The notes under the pieces were generated by a model that saw only the letters and a program-made list of their open reading frames with translations, had not been told where the DNA came from and did no database searches. Shown here in pieces: positions 23,226 through 34,258 of a stretch of 64,000 bases of DNA. The DNA lies in the NCBI RefSeq assembly GCF_027921745.1, contig NC_079238.1, positions 1,736,001 to 1,800,000 of the forward strand, written 5' to 3'. Within the stretch, counting starts at the first letter, position 1, and the number at the start of each line of letters is the position of its first letter. The DNA comes from Schizosaccharomyces osmophilus. Its lineage: Eukaryota; Ascomycota; Schizosaccharomycetes; Schizosaccharomycetales; Schizosaccharomycetaceae. A program made the translations under genes and the position numbers.

Positions 23226-26200
23226 ATGGAATTTGACTTTTTCTCTTTCGTAGCTCCATCTAGAATACAATCGCTGACCCGCCCATTTGGCAGAATCAAA
23301 CGGCATCGCTTTCATACTTTCCTGGAACTGTTGCGTCGCGTCAGTCATATTCAGTTAAGTGATGTTCCTGTAGGCCGAGCGACGAAGAAATGTATGCGAC
23401 TTTGAATTTATAATTCTTATTACTAACTTTGTAGCAAGCTCTTTCAATCCTTTAGCTTTCCCTTTAGGGCGCATTATTTATAACTTCACCACGACTCTAG
23501 ATGATCAACAATCCTTATTAGAAGAATATGAGTATTTCCGAAGAATTTTTGTCTTCATCGGCGTAGTTGACGGGTCTGAAGAACAGGACTTTTCACATTT
23601 ACAGTCGTCCTTAGATGCTTGGCAGCGTCGTGTTCCTCATGCTTCGGTAGCAAAGTGCCTTATTTTTGACTGTCCTCCAGAATCAGAAGCAATACTTCAA
23701 GATCCCCGATTTTTGCTTGGTCCACGAAGCAATTCGTCGGTAAACTCAATCACGAGATCGATTCTTTGTGACATTACAGCTGAATTATTAGAAGAATTTA
23801 GTTCGTTGGAGTTTTCCCTTCACGCTAGGTCAGTAATCTTATCCCCTATAACAGAAATGCCACATTTAGCTCCCTTACAGCGAACAAATTCTTTCTCCTC
23901 TATGCATAGTCCTCGTTCCTCAACCACTACTCCAATAAGCAGAACGACTTCCATACCTTCTGTTCGCTCTGTCTCTTCTGTAACGGAACGTTCCAAAAGC
24001 CTTTCCAAAGGTCGAATCGAGAATCAGTTAGGGCAACTGTATCTTTTGGCTGGGAGACTTCCTAATGCCTTAAAACACTTTGCTAATGCAATTGCAATCA
24101 CAAAATCTACAAGTGATTATCTTTGGCAAGGATTATCTCTAGAATTGTTTACCGTGTGCTTGATGTTAATGGCTCAATTACATATCGATGTTCAAATTCC
24201 TCATAATATTATTAGCATGTTTCCGTCCTACGTCGATCGTTTCAATGAACATGGGCCTTTGAAGCTAGACTTTTTGTTTAGCTTCATAACCGAAACACGA
24301 AATGCTATTGACCAACTTTATCACAAGTCCACCTTGCAACCTAATGATTCAATTCCCGGACTTTGTTTTTCTGAAAGCATCCTTCGATTCTCCCATCTTT
24401 TGACTATAGTTTACATATGCAACGGTCTTACCGATGTTGCTTTAAATCATATAATTTCTCAGTCTCCTTTACGCTCTTCGAAGTCTTATTCTTCTTACAT
24501 TCCTAGTAAAGCAACTATTTATCTATGGATAATTCGAGCGCGTGGACAGCATTTAAACTCCCTTTCCATCCGCGAAAACTGCCGTATCTATGGTGCTATG
24601 GCAAATATGCTTGGTACAATAGGCTTTCACCGCCAACGATCTAAAATGTTACGTGAAATGCTGTACAACTTAACTCCGGCCATTATTGAATCGAGAAAAC
24701 AAATTGCTTCAAAGAGTAGCACCCATCCTGAGAATGTTACCATGCATACTGCTTCTTCTCTAGATAATATTCAAACTGGTATCGATATCCTTCCTTTGAT
24801 TTTAGAGATCTGCGAAGAATTTAATCTGTTACGGCTAGACGGTACAGTTTTGAACCCTGAAACAACCAAGTGGGGCTGGACATCTCTCCAGTTTGATGTT
24901 TTAAATGAACTTATTTCTTTCTGTGAAGCATTGTCGGATTACCAGACAATACTCAAATTAATTTCTTTGTTTTTTATGATTTCACCATCTTATTCTACTT
25001 CTGCTCAGCAGATTTTTTTATACAAAACTTTCAGAAAGACTTGTTTATTTGCTAGCAATTTAGGCATATCGCTTCAAACCCCCTATTGGGATCCATTTAT
25101 GATTTCGGACATGCAGTATAGCGGGCATCCGGATTTCGAAGAGCCGAAGCTTATTCATTTGAAAGCGCCAAAAACGAATTCCTCTCAGGGTAGAAGCCCT
25201 TTTATTTATAATCCTTTTTTAAAAAAGAGTACCGACATGCAAAAGACTGTACGTGCCAAGGTCACTAATGGAATTCAAACTAACTTTTTTTTTTTTTTTT
25301 TAGAACATCCTAGTAGCAGACGAGCTTGTATTTTTTAACGTCTATTTACGAAATCCTTTTCACTTTTCTGTGGATATTCAAGAAATTAACCTCAATGCTG
25401 AAGGGGTTGAAGTTAAACATTCGACGTGTGTGACTACCTTGCGACCATTAACTACGGAAATGATCAGCTTATCAATAATTCCTTTGAACGCAGGCACGCT
25501 AAACATACGTGGGTGTAATGTTAAAGTACTTGGGTGTGAATCGTCGGTACAATACTTTTATAATAAAGAGAAAGAAAAAGATGCTTTGCATATTTCATTG
25601 GAAAAAATGAAACGCAACTTTGATGAAATGCGTCCCACTGATGTAGCAAAACATGAATGGAACAGTATACCCGAACTTTCTATAGATTTAAAATCTTTGA
25701 ATTTTCAAGTCATTGAGAAACAGCCGAAATTGATAGTTTCCTCAAAAAAATTCTCGATAAACAATCTTAATTTTGCCGAGTATGAAACTGGCGAGCTGAT
25801 GTTTACCGTTGAGAACGTCTCTAATACAAAGGCCACACATGTTCGTATATCCTTCGAGGACAGCGCATCTAAAGTGTACGAACAACTTAAGTCAGACAAA
25901 AATATTACGGCTGATATGTTGTTTGAGCTTCAGCACGAGGAGTACCAAATGCCAACCTTCAGGGTTAAGAATGAGCAACCCTTTGCTCTTGAGCCAGGTG
26001 AAAAAAGAAAAATTCATGTTAACGTTATTGCAAAACCGATATCAGGGGAGGGTACCATTATCTTTGAGAGTAGTTGCCGAAACGATGATGAATCGATTTT
26101 TTATGCCAGACACTTAAAGTTACCTGTTGCTTTGAATCTGAGTAAAAGGATAACTCTCAGTGATTGGTCTGTGCTTCCGGACATGCAGAAGGATCCTAAT

Positions 26201-26968
26201 TATTGTATGCTCTTGCTGAACTTTTATAACCATCATTCTGAGTCTCTGAAAGTCCTTTTAAAGAAAAAGGAAACAGATGTAATAGAAAGCAGATTTGTGA
26301 AGCCTAAGGCTGACCACGTATTCTTTCTACGACTAGCACGCTTCCGTATCTCAGAGGAAGAGTTAAGTAACGACATTCCTAATCTTTCCTTTAAGCAGTT
26401 TGTTCTTTCAAGCGGAATGAAAAAAAGTCTCGAAAACATCACAGCCTTGAAGAGAAGATTTTGGGTAAAACAGTGTCTTTTGGAAGAAATACAGGCTTCC
26501 TGGGAAAGCGATGATCTAAATCGACATGGTCAAGTCTATATGAAGTATCATTCATTAACAGATGACATGACCCGATTACTATTGCTGCCTTCCATTCAAA
26601 TATTACCGTCTTTAAAACAGAATGGACAAACGACTTCTCATGTTTTACCACGTAAGCCGTTTACGCTAGTATTATCGTTTGTCAGCCGTGAAGAAAACTT
26701 ACGTTATAAATTATCCTGGGTGTTACTGAGTCGTAGTTCATTCACTACAATAGATAGACAAAAGGGATTAATTTTGGATGGCCCTAACGAGGCAACATTA
26801 TCAGATTCAGAAAAGACAGGTACTTCCCTTGTTGCCGAAAGAAACTTTTTGGCGCTTACCCCTGGGATTTACCAAATTTATATATCTGCAAAGTCAGAGA
26901 GCGATGATTCCCCTTTTTCTGATTGCGACGTCAATGAACCACTCGTGCTTCATGCCGAAACCAGCTAA
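23226..26968 (+). CDS. trs120: TRAPP complex subunit Trs120, 3 exons
   Basis: Exons 23226-23391, 23435-25248 and 25304-26968 encode 1214 residues, near the S. pombe length. The start MEFDFFSFVAPSRIQSL is the Trs120 N-terminal signature. The 43-nt intron 1 joins VGRATKK to SSFNPLAFPLGRIIYN. The 55-nt intron 2 has the unusual donor GTACGT and a CTAAC branch followed by 17 Ts before the AG. It joins MQKT to NILVADELVFFNVYLRNPF, where the C-terminal Ig-like beta domains begin. Trs120 belongs to TRAPPII, the exchange factor for Rab11-type Ypt3 at the trans-Golgi. Confidence 0.92.
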
Positions 26969-27230
26969 TTATACTTATTATCTTTTGAAAATCCTAATGG
27001 ACCTACTGCTACACTATAATGACATTTATACTTGATGGTTGATGCCCTGTATTCTATTCCTTCCTTGTTCACTACATAATAAAAATCATTTTATAAATTT
27101 AACTAATGAACGTATCGAAGAATACATGTAAAAGAACGACTTTTATTTTTAGTAGGTGTTTGCTGTAGGTGTTGCTTGTAAGTAACGAAATATCAAGTAT
27201 CATTTGGATTACGACCTAACCAGAACCAAT

Positions 27231-28202
27231 ATGTTTAGAAATCAATATGGTATGGAATAAGGTAGAGAAAGCCTTTAATTAACTTTTTTAGATGGAGATG
27301 CGACTACATGGAGCCCTCAAGGAAGACTTCATCAGGTTGAATATGCTCTCGAAGCAATAAAGCAAGGATCAGCAACTGTGGGAATCGTTTCCAATACACA
27401 TGCTGTTCTGGTTGCTTTAAAGGTATTAAATGAAACAATTATGCCATTTTTACTAATCATATATAGAGAAATGCTGAAGAACTTAGCAGCTACCAAAAGA
27501 AATTGATTCGCATTGATGATCACTTAGGCATTGCTATCGCTGGTTTAGCTCCAGATGCACGTGTATTGAGGTATGGTTTGAACAAAATGAACCTGGCTTT
27601 TAAAGTAATATAAGAAAATACCCGCTAACTGACAAACTAGCAATTACATGAAACAGGAAGCAATGTCCTCAAAAACTCTCTTCAGCCGCCCTATTCCAGT
27701 CCGTCGTTTATTGAACCGTGTTGCTGAAAAAGCTCAGTTAAACACTCAACAATATGGTAACAGACCTTACGGTGTAGGCTTTTTAGTTATAGGATATGAT
27801 GAATCTGGCCCTCATTTGCTGGAATTCCAACCTTCTGGCTTGGTATTGGAATATTTGGGTACCGGCTTGGGCTCACGCTCTCAATCCGCTCGTACCTATT
27901 TGGAGCGTAACCTAAGTACCTTTGCTACTGCATCTAGAGAAGAGCTTATTCTATCTGCATTAAGAGCACTTCGCGATACACTTACCAAAGAACAAGAGTT
28001 GACGGAAGACAATGTTTCCATTTCCGTTGTAGGAAAAGGTGAAAAGTATACGCTCTATGACCAAGCAAATACCAAGGAATGGCTTGAAAAATTGGGTGAG
28101 CGAAGTACAGCAGCTGCTCGTGCCACTAGAACAGCTGAAGAACCGTCTGCTCCCACTACGGAAGCCATCCTGGACTCTGCTGATGCTATGGAAACCGAGT
28201 AA
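27231..28202 (+). CDS. pre5: 20S proteasome alpha-6 subunit Pre5, 4 exons
   Basis: Exons 27231-27249, 27292-27422, 27467-27570 and 27641-28202 encode 271 residues. The first exon is only 19 nt (MFRNQY). Splicing yields the alpha-subunit signature [20 protein letters not shown]. Later landmarks are [32 protein letters not shown] and [19 protein letters not shown]. Introns are 42, 44 and 70 nt with GTAT donors and TAAC/TAAT-type branches. The protein forms part of the outer heptameric ring gating the core particle. It follows trs120, as in S. pombe. Confidence 0.95.
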
Positions 28203-28850
28203 ATGACGATTAAATTGTATATGTGTAGAGAGTGAAAGAGCTGTTTGAGCTATGATAAATATCATTCATAAAGTCATATAGAGTTTTGTTACCGTTGAAG
28301 ATGATACCTATGATTCTGAACCTGCCTACCTATGAATATTGACATAATTAAAATATGTCCTTGGATGGGTACACAATATACTTTAAGAGAAACTATGAAT
28401 TCATTTCAATCTTTTCATCTCGACTTTAGTTGAATTGTAAACAGTATCTAAGTATATAAGTTAAATCGTTGTTGGATATTTGAAGGAATAACCAAATTTC
28501 ATTTCGCCTTCATTATTCATAACATTTGCTCTCCAAACTTCTAGTAATCAGTATTATTATTATGTTATGAAATATAATCATAACGAATATTCAGAATAGT
28601 GGGTGACTAATGCCAAGTTTTAGTTTGTACCTGTATCTCTTCGCCAAATACAACGAAGAATTCCTGAACAAGAAAGTTTCGATTTGTTCTCAGACCAACT
28701 CCTCTAAACTCAATTACTCCATTAAAGTATAAAGAAACTGGAATATTTGAGACCGCGTGTTTGAATTGCGAGAGGCGTTGGCTTTATACTTATCTTTTGG
28801 TTTGGTGAAAGGAACGAAGATTGTTTCGTGTTTAAGAAAGTTTATTCACA
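28203..28850. other. Intergenic, pre5 to ABHD-type hydrolase
   Basis: 648 nt, AT-rich. I see no coding sequence or clear regulatory word. Confidence 0.5.
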
Positions 28851-30113
28851 ATGTCTGAAGCTAAAGTCGCTAGTGCGAATACTGCACCTGCTTCTTCCAT
28901 GCCACATACGCTAAGAATGTCATGGAGACAGTGGCGCACAGAGAGCAGCTCGGCATATGCTAAAAGATGCGAGTTAGAGGTGTTAGATAGTGTTGATTTT
29001 ATCCGTGAAAATGAAAAAGACCCAAATAGGTTGGTTGAGATATATGATTTTCCTCTTCATGAGAATGAGGGCTTGATTCATGAACTCTGTGTCAGTGACA
29101 AGAAAACAGGAAAAGAAAATAAGAAGAATGTGGTTTATTTGCACGGATATGGAGCTGGACTTGGATTTTTTTTTCAAAACATCGATGAGTTAACGAAAGA
29201 AACAACAAAAACGCACAACAGTTACTTTATCGATTGGCTGGGTATGGGTAACTCCTCTCGTCCACCATTTAAGCTTAAGGGAGCGAACGCGTCTGAGCGA
29301 GTGCACGAAGCCGAAAGTTTCTTTGTGGAATCGTTGGAATGCTGGCGTGAGAAACATAAAATCGAGAGCATGTCTCTTGTAGGCCATAGTCTTGGAGGAT
29401 ATCTAAGCACAGTTTATGCAATGCGCTATCCTGATCGAATTGAAAAACTGATTTTGGTAAGCCCAGTTGGTGTTCCAGAGTGTCCGTACGCGACTTATGA
29501 CGACGCTGAAGAATATCCAAGCGTTACCGCCTCTGCACTTCATGCTATGACGGATGATACACCAAATACGAATGTAACAAACGAATTATTACAATCGCAA
29601 GACGAGACATCTGGAAAAGCCTCCCCTGGTTCTGTCAAGCCGAGGAATCCTCTTCCGAGATGGGCTACCTTTTTATGGGAGCAAAACATAACACCTTTCG
29701 CTCTCTTAAGATACAGTGGACCTCTGGGACCCAAGCTAACTAGCCTTTGGACTTCCAGACGCTTTTCGACTTTACCAGAGAATATAGCTCAAGCACTACA
29801 TTCTTATTGCTATTCCATTTTTCGTTTGAAAGGCTCTAGTGAATACGCTCTTGGAAGTTTACTAGCACCTGGTGCTTTTGCGAGAAAGAGCATTCATAAT
29901 CGATTGCATAGAGTTAAATGCCGAACCATTTTTATGTATGGCGATAAAGATTGGATGGACGATATAGCTGGTTTAAAAGCAGTCGAGACTTTATTGCAAC
30001 AAAACGTTGAAGCTGAACATCATTATATATTAAACGCTGGCCATCACTGTTATTTAGATAATCCAAAAGACTTTAATTCGTTGGTTTTGAAAGAGATTCT
30101 TGAAAGAAAGTGA
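28851..30113 (+). CDS. Alpha/beta hydrolase of the ABHD4/5-Cld1 group
   Basis: An intronless frame of 420 residues. Features in order are the oxyanion region [15 protein letters not shown], the nucleophile elbow G-H-S180-L-G-G, a long lid (about 210-320), the acid-bearing strand [10 protein letters not shown], and [11 protein letters not shown]. The last carries the catalytic His and an HxxxxD motif (H398-D403) typical of ABHD5/CGI-58-type proteins. Relatives include budding-yeast Cld1, the mitochondrial cardiolipin phospholipase that starts acyl remodelling, and Ict1. The triad looks complete, unlike mammalian ABHD5, so hydrolase activity is likely. No strong presequence is visible. Cardiolipin as substrate is inference from family. 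Confidence 0.85.
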   Translation: MSEAKVASANTAPASSMPHTLRMSWRQWRTESSSAYAKRCELEVLDSVDFIRENEKDPNRLVEIYDFPLHENEGLIHELCVSDKKTGKENKKNVVYLHGYGAGLGFFFQNIDELTKETTKTHNSYFIDWLGMGNSSRPPFKLKGANASERVHEAESFFVESLECWREKHKIESMSLVGHSLGGYLSTVYAMRYPDRIEKLILVSPVGVPECPYATYDDAEEYPSVTASALHAMTDDTPNTNVTNELLQSQDETSGKASPGSVKPRNPLPRWATFLWEQNITPFALLRYSGPLGPKLTSLWTSRRFSTLPENIAQALHSYCYSIFRLKGSSEYALGSLLAPGAFARKSIHNRLHRVKCRTIFMYGDKDWMDDIAGLKAVETLLQQNVEAEHHYILNAGHHCYLDNPKDFNSLVLKEILERK

Positions 30114-30840
30114 AGCACCCTTTATTTTTAATTAGTATACCAGGTTTTGCCTCACACGTTTTTATCTTTGCGTGTTATTTATTGCTTACGATTCTATACG
30201 ATTTTGTGCTTATTTCGTTTGTTGTTATTTACATTTACTTTACAAGTCCTAATGATAGCTTTTTCCAAATCGAACTTTGTGTGGTATAATCCTTGATACT
30301 GAGAATACCTGTGAATATCTGAGATTATAGGTAGCTTTCAACCTGGAATTTCTTCTATTTATATAAGTACGATTTGTCTTGTTATTAGTGCTTTAATTTA
30401 AAAAATACTCACACATTGAAACCTTTAAATTCTTGGCTTGAGTTAACCCGTACTTGAAATCCTAAAACATGGTTCTGTTTTGAATTAAAATAAGAAAAAC
30501 TTTATGAAGTTTTTCTTATGGCTATGGAAAACAGACAAATGATTTCCTAATTACTTGAATTTGAGGAGGTTGGTAGTGTAAACTACAGCAGAGGTCTGCC
30601 ATGAACACTCCAAAAGCAAATCGTTTCTGCAATGCTGCAAAGACTATATTTTTAGAGGATCAGTAATTGTTGTTTATTTCTTATATTGTTCTTTTGTTTA
30701 ATTTTTGGTATTTTTGGACCATTATATAGAGTTTAAAATATTTGGTAATCGGTTTTACACGAAGTAAAAAAAAAAAAAAACCCAACGCCGGAGTTGAGTT
30801 TTGGAACTTTTGTTTTTGTTTTATTTATATTTTAATTTTC
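30114..30840. other. Intergenic, hydrolase to tea3, with a perfect hairpin
   Basis: 727 nt without supported genes. It contains a 13-bp perfect inverted repeat at 30490-30519 and an A14 run just upstream of tea3 (30767-30780). The frame leading into tea3 stays open across that A-run, but the run and the Lys-rich reading argue against it being protein. Confidence 0.55.
30490..30519. repeat. Perfect 13-bp inverted repeat with 4-nt loop
   Basis: Left arm ATAAGAAAAACTT and right arm AAGTTTTTCTTAT are exact reverse complements around TATG. As RNA it would fold into a simple stem. It lies 377 nt after the hydrolase stop and 322 nt before the tea3 start, so it could belong to either transcript or be a DNA site. 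Confidence 0.7.
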
Positions 30841-33800
30841 ATGAGCTTGGATTCTGATATAGACGCGAAATCGTCCACTCCTTCTCTATACAGCCAGTCA
30901 TGGAGTGTTCCTAAGGTCTTCGAGGAGGAAGCTGGAAACGATAGAAGTACCAGTTTTACAAATGGTGATTGTGATTTTTCTTGTGCGCCAGACTTAATAA
31001 ACGAAAGATATTTGTACTTTTACTGCAGTCATGGAAAAATACCTTCAAAAACATTTGTATCATTGGATCTTGAAACTTACAAAGCAAGATTTATAGAGCT
31101 TGATGTAGATCTTGAATGGTCAAAATACAGTCCATCACTCGTCTGTTATAAAAACAATCTTGTTTTATTTGGTAAACGAAAAACAGACGATGAGGAGAGG
31201 AATCATCAAAATGATTTTCTGCTAAATATTGTCGGGGGAAATTTTCAAAACTGTGACATTATGAAAATTGACGACTTTTCGTTTTCTTCACGACACGGTT
31301 ACTCTTTGGATACACTAGATACTAATATTTTTTTATTCGGTGGAATTGTAAACGAAGAGTATTCAAATGACATACTTGTTATGAATCTTCAAGGGCTCCC
31401 TATTTCTCCAAAAAGTTACTTCACGGATAAAGAAAATGCCCTTAGGTGGTCCGAATTACCTCTTCAATCATCTTCACCGCCTGGCCGCTGCAACCACGCT
31501 ACAACGATGATAGGAAATAAACTAATCGTCCACGGAGGAAAAAACAAGACAGGGCTTTTAGGAGATCTATGGCTTTTGGATTTAGATACCATGAGTTGGA
31601 CTGAAATCCGACCTGTAGGCGGGTTTCCATGCCCAAGAGAAGGCCATAAATTCGTTCCTTTAGGAAACAAATTCTATATGTATGGTGGGTTTGATGAAAA
31701 TCAAGTCATACGTAATGAATTATGGTGTTTTAATTTAGATAAGCAATGCTGGTTGCGAACTAAGGGCCCTTCCATTGCTGAAGGTAATGCGAGATTTCTT
31801 ACCATGAATAGTTGTAATGACCGTCTCTTCCTAACATTCTTCCGCAAGATGCTTAATTCATATCACTTTCATTGTTATGAGTGCGATCCAACTCGCCTTT
31901 CTTGGAATAATATGGATGCTTATGGGTTACCTGTCTTTAATCATGTTAGAATGAACTCCTCCAATACATTTAATTATACGATTCCACTTGGAAAAATCAA
32001 CACGAGTCATACAAAGAATCGCTCAAATGCATCGTTCAACTTCTACGATTACATGGAACCATCCCATAAAACGGTAAAGTCACTGGGACATAGACACTAC
32101 GGGAGCTTGGATGAACAGGGACTGGAATATTTGAAAGGAAAGAAAAGGAACTCTTTACATCATCGTCGAAATTCCGATAATCTTTCCCTTCGTGAATTTG
32201 GCCAAAGTAGTCCATTTGCATATGATGTTGATAAAACAATTACTTCTCTTCCTATTGCGTATGATGAAGAAGAAGATAATATGGATAATCAATCGTTCTT
32301 AAGTGTACCAGACTATGTTTCTAATCGTTCTACAGATTTGCAAACCTTTAACTTCAGTAGTACGGACGATCGAATCGCATGGTTAGAAGAACAGCTACTT
32401 TTTTGTATGACCCAGGGTTACGCGCTCAAACCCCCTGGACATTTAAGAGAAAAGTATTCAAAAGGGATTCATATCCATTCTCAACCGTTGAAAATGCTTG
32501 AATCTTTACATGTTATGGAAGAGGAATTAAGCAAGACAGAATTCGAGTTTAACCGAAATGCTTGCAATATGATTAGTGAAAATGCTCAGTTGTTGGCGGA
32601 AAAGGATGCTGCGCAAAGCTCTGTTGAGTTTCATATAAAACTTCTCCAAGAAAGTAATATAAATAGCCTCACTCGAATGCTGAGCGAACGAGTGCATACG
32701 CTAGAGATTGATGTGCAGCATTCTTTAGCTGAGGCGACATTTTACTACCAAGGATACAATGAACTAAAACAGAAAGTCGAGGAATTGCAGTGTATGAATA
32801 GTATTATGAGGAATCATCAAGCAGAGCTTAATGAAAATTACGAAAAACTTCATTCTGTTTTTGAAGAAGATGATATTAGAGTTGGATTGCTACAGACAGA
32901 AAACAATCTACTCAAACTAGATGTCAGCAGGCTCTCCCAGGACTCGTTAGATTGTCAATCAAAATGTCAAACTTTGGAGTACGATAATTACGAATTGGAA
33001 ACAAAGTTGATCGAGTTATGCGACCGAATGGAAATGCAAACAAACGTAGTTGAAGCGTCTGCAAGTGCTCTAGACGTTTCGAATACCGCTATTCTATCTT
33101 TTGAAGATTCCCTTCGTAGAGAAAAGGAAGAGAACAAGCTTTTACAAGAAAACTGCTTAAGCTTGACTTATAAAAATTCTCGCTTGAATGCAGAAGTAGA
33201 ACGACTTCAGCTTGAAAATAAGGAGAATCAAAAAGTGACAGATCAGGTTCGTTCAGATGGAACATATTTGAAATCAATTATACAAAATGGATTGTCAAAG
33301 TTGCTTTCCTCGGATGGCGAAACAAAGAAAATACTTCAGGATTCCCCGAGAGCTAGCCAAAAAATTACACATCTTGAATCGCGACTAGTTGATATACAGC
33401 AGTCGTTTGGAAAGCAGCAGAGTAACTTTGAAAATACAATACAAGAACTGGTTTTTTCGCAAAGAAAATGTACTGAAATGAAACATGCCTATTCATCAGC
33501 GGTCGCCGAAAAAGGTCACCTGCTCAGTCAGATGGGTGACTTCACAGACGCAAGTAAAGCCAAGGAATCGGAATCTCAGAGAGCATTATCTGGATCAAAG
33601 CTAAGTCAAATTAATAATCACCCAGCGTCTTCGAAAGTTAATTCTTTTGATCGACTTCTGCACCAGCGCCATTCCAGTTCAAATGAAAATCCTGAAGAGA
33701 AAATCAATGCACTTTCAGTCAATGATGAGGCTAATGTGGACGATTCTATGTTTAAAAAATATCAGAGAAGCTATAATAATTTAATTTCTGCAGAACCGTT

Positions 33801-34077
33801 GACCATGTCTCGTCAGCAAAAGACGCTTCATCGTTTGAATTTGGGATTAGAAGACCAAAAGAAGCAGCTTATCGATACTCCAAATGCCTTTTCAAATGGT
33901 TTCAACCAGACCGTCGTCAATGGCAACCAAGGGAGAAACGTTAACCAACTGCAATCCACGACTGGTGATTATTATGCTAATAGGATTAAACAACTAGAGG
34001 ACGATTATCAGCAGGCATTAACATTTGCAAATTGCTCTGATGAATCGTTCCAACAGTTGAATTATAATTTCATATAG
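30841..34077 (+). CDS. tea3: Tea3, kelch-repeat cell-end marker
   Basis: I start at ATG 30841 (MSLDSDIDAKSSTPSLYSQ; 1078 residues). The open frame reaches 30742 but passes through a poly-A tract. Residues about 60-350 hold kelch repeats with recurrent FGG/YGG and W motifs (NIFLFGGIVN, LIVHGGKNKTG, FYMYGGFDEN). After a disordered basic linker, residues about 510-870 form long coiled coils, and the tail is disordered. In S. pombe, Tea3 marks non-growing cell ends, binds Mod5 and helps bipolar growth with Tea1. The architecture matches that protein. Confidence 0.9.
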   Translation: MSLDSDIDAKSSTPSLYSQSWSVPKVFEEEAGNDRSTSFTNGDCDFSCAPDLINERYLYFYCSHGKIPSKTFVSLDLETYKARFIELDVDLEWSKYSPSLVCYKNNLVLFGKRKTDDEERNHQNDFLLNIVGGNFQNCDIMKIDDFSFSSRHGYSLDTLDTNIFLFGGIVNEEYSNDILVMNLQGLPISPKSYFTDKENALRWSELPLQSSSPPGRCNHATTMIGNKLIVHGGKNKTGLLGDLWLLDLDTMSWTEIRPVGGFPCPREGHKFVPLGNKFYMYGGFDENQVIRNELWCFNLDKQCWLRTKGPSIAEGNARFLTMNSCNDRLFLTFFRKMLNSYHFHCYECDPTRLSWNNMDAYGLPVFNHVRMNSSNTFNYTIPLGKINTSHTKNRSNASFNFYDYMEPSHKTVKSLGHRHYGSLDEQGLEYLKGKKRNSLHHRRNSDNLSLREFGQSSPFAYDVDKTITSLPIAYDEEEDNMDNQSFLSVPDYVSNRSTDLQTFNFSSTDDRIAWLEEQLLFCMTQGYALKPPGHLREKYSKGIHIHSQPLKMLESLHVMEEELSKTEFEFNRNACNMISENAQLLAEKDAAQSSVEFHIKLLQESNINSLTRMLSERVHTLEIDVQHSLAEATFYYQGYNELKQKVEELQCMNSIMRNHQAELNENYEKLHSVFEEDDIRVGLLQTENNLLKLDVSRLSQDSLDCQSKCQTLEYDNYELETKLIELCDRMEMQTNVVEASASALDVSNTAILSFEDSLRREKEENKLLQENCLSLTYKNSRLNAEVERLQLENKENQKVTDQVRSDGTYLKSIIQNGLSKLLSSDGETKKILQDSPRASQKITHLESRLVDIQQSFGKQQSNFENTIQELVFSQRKCTEMKHAYSSAVAEKGHLLSQMGDFTDASKAKESESQRALSGSKLSQINNHPASSKVNSFDRLLHQRHSSSNENPEEKINALSVNDEANVDDSMFKKYQRSYNNLISAEPLTMSRQQKTLHRLNLGLEDQKKQLIDTPNAFSNGFNQTVVNGNQGRNVNQLQSTTGDYYANRIKQLEDDYQQALTFANCSDESFQQLNYNFI

Positions 34078-34258
34078 ACAGATTACTTTCTTTGTTAGTT
34101 TAAATAGTATGGGTAAAAGGGTTATTTCCAACGTAGCAAATTTATAAAAAAAAGGGGAGTATCAAAGTATTCTATAGGAGCTATATCTACCTTCATATTA
34201 TTAATCAGATTATGAATTTAAAGGTACGGTGAATAATGCAAAATTAAAATCTAGGACA

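Noticed and set aside
25280-25303. Run of 17 T in trs120 taken as a sequencing or frameshift problem
   Set aside because: It lies between a CTAAC branch and the AG of a 55-nt intron, which keeps the frame when removed.
30742-30840. 33-codon N-terminal extension of Tea3 through a poly-A tract
   Set aside because: It is encoded by an A14 run and T-rich leader. The ATG at 30841 gives the expected start.
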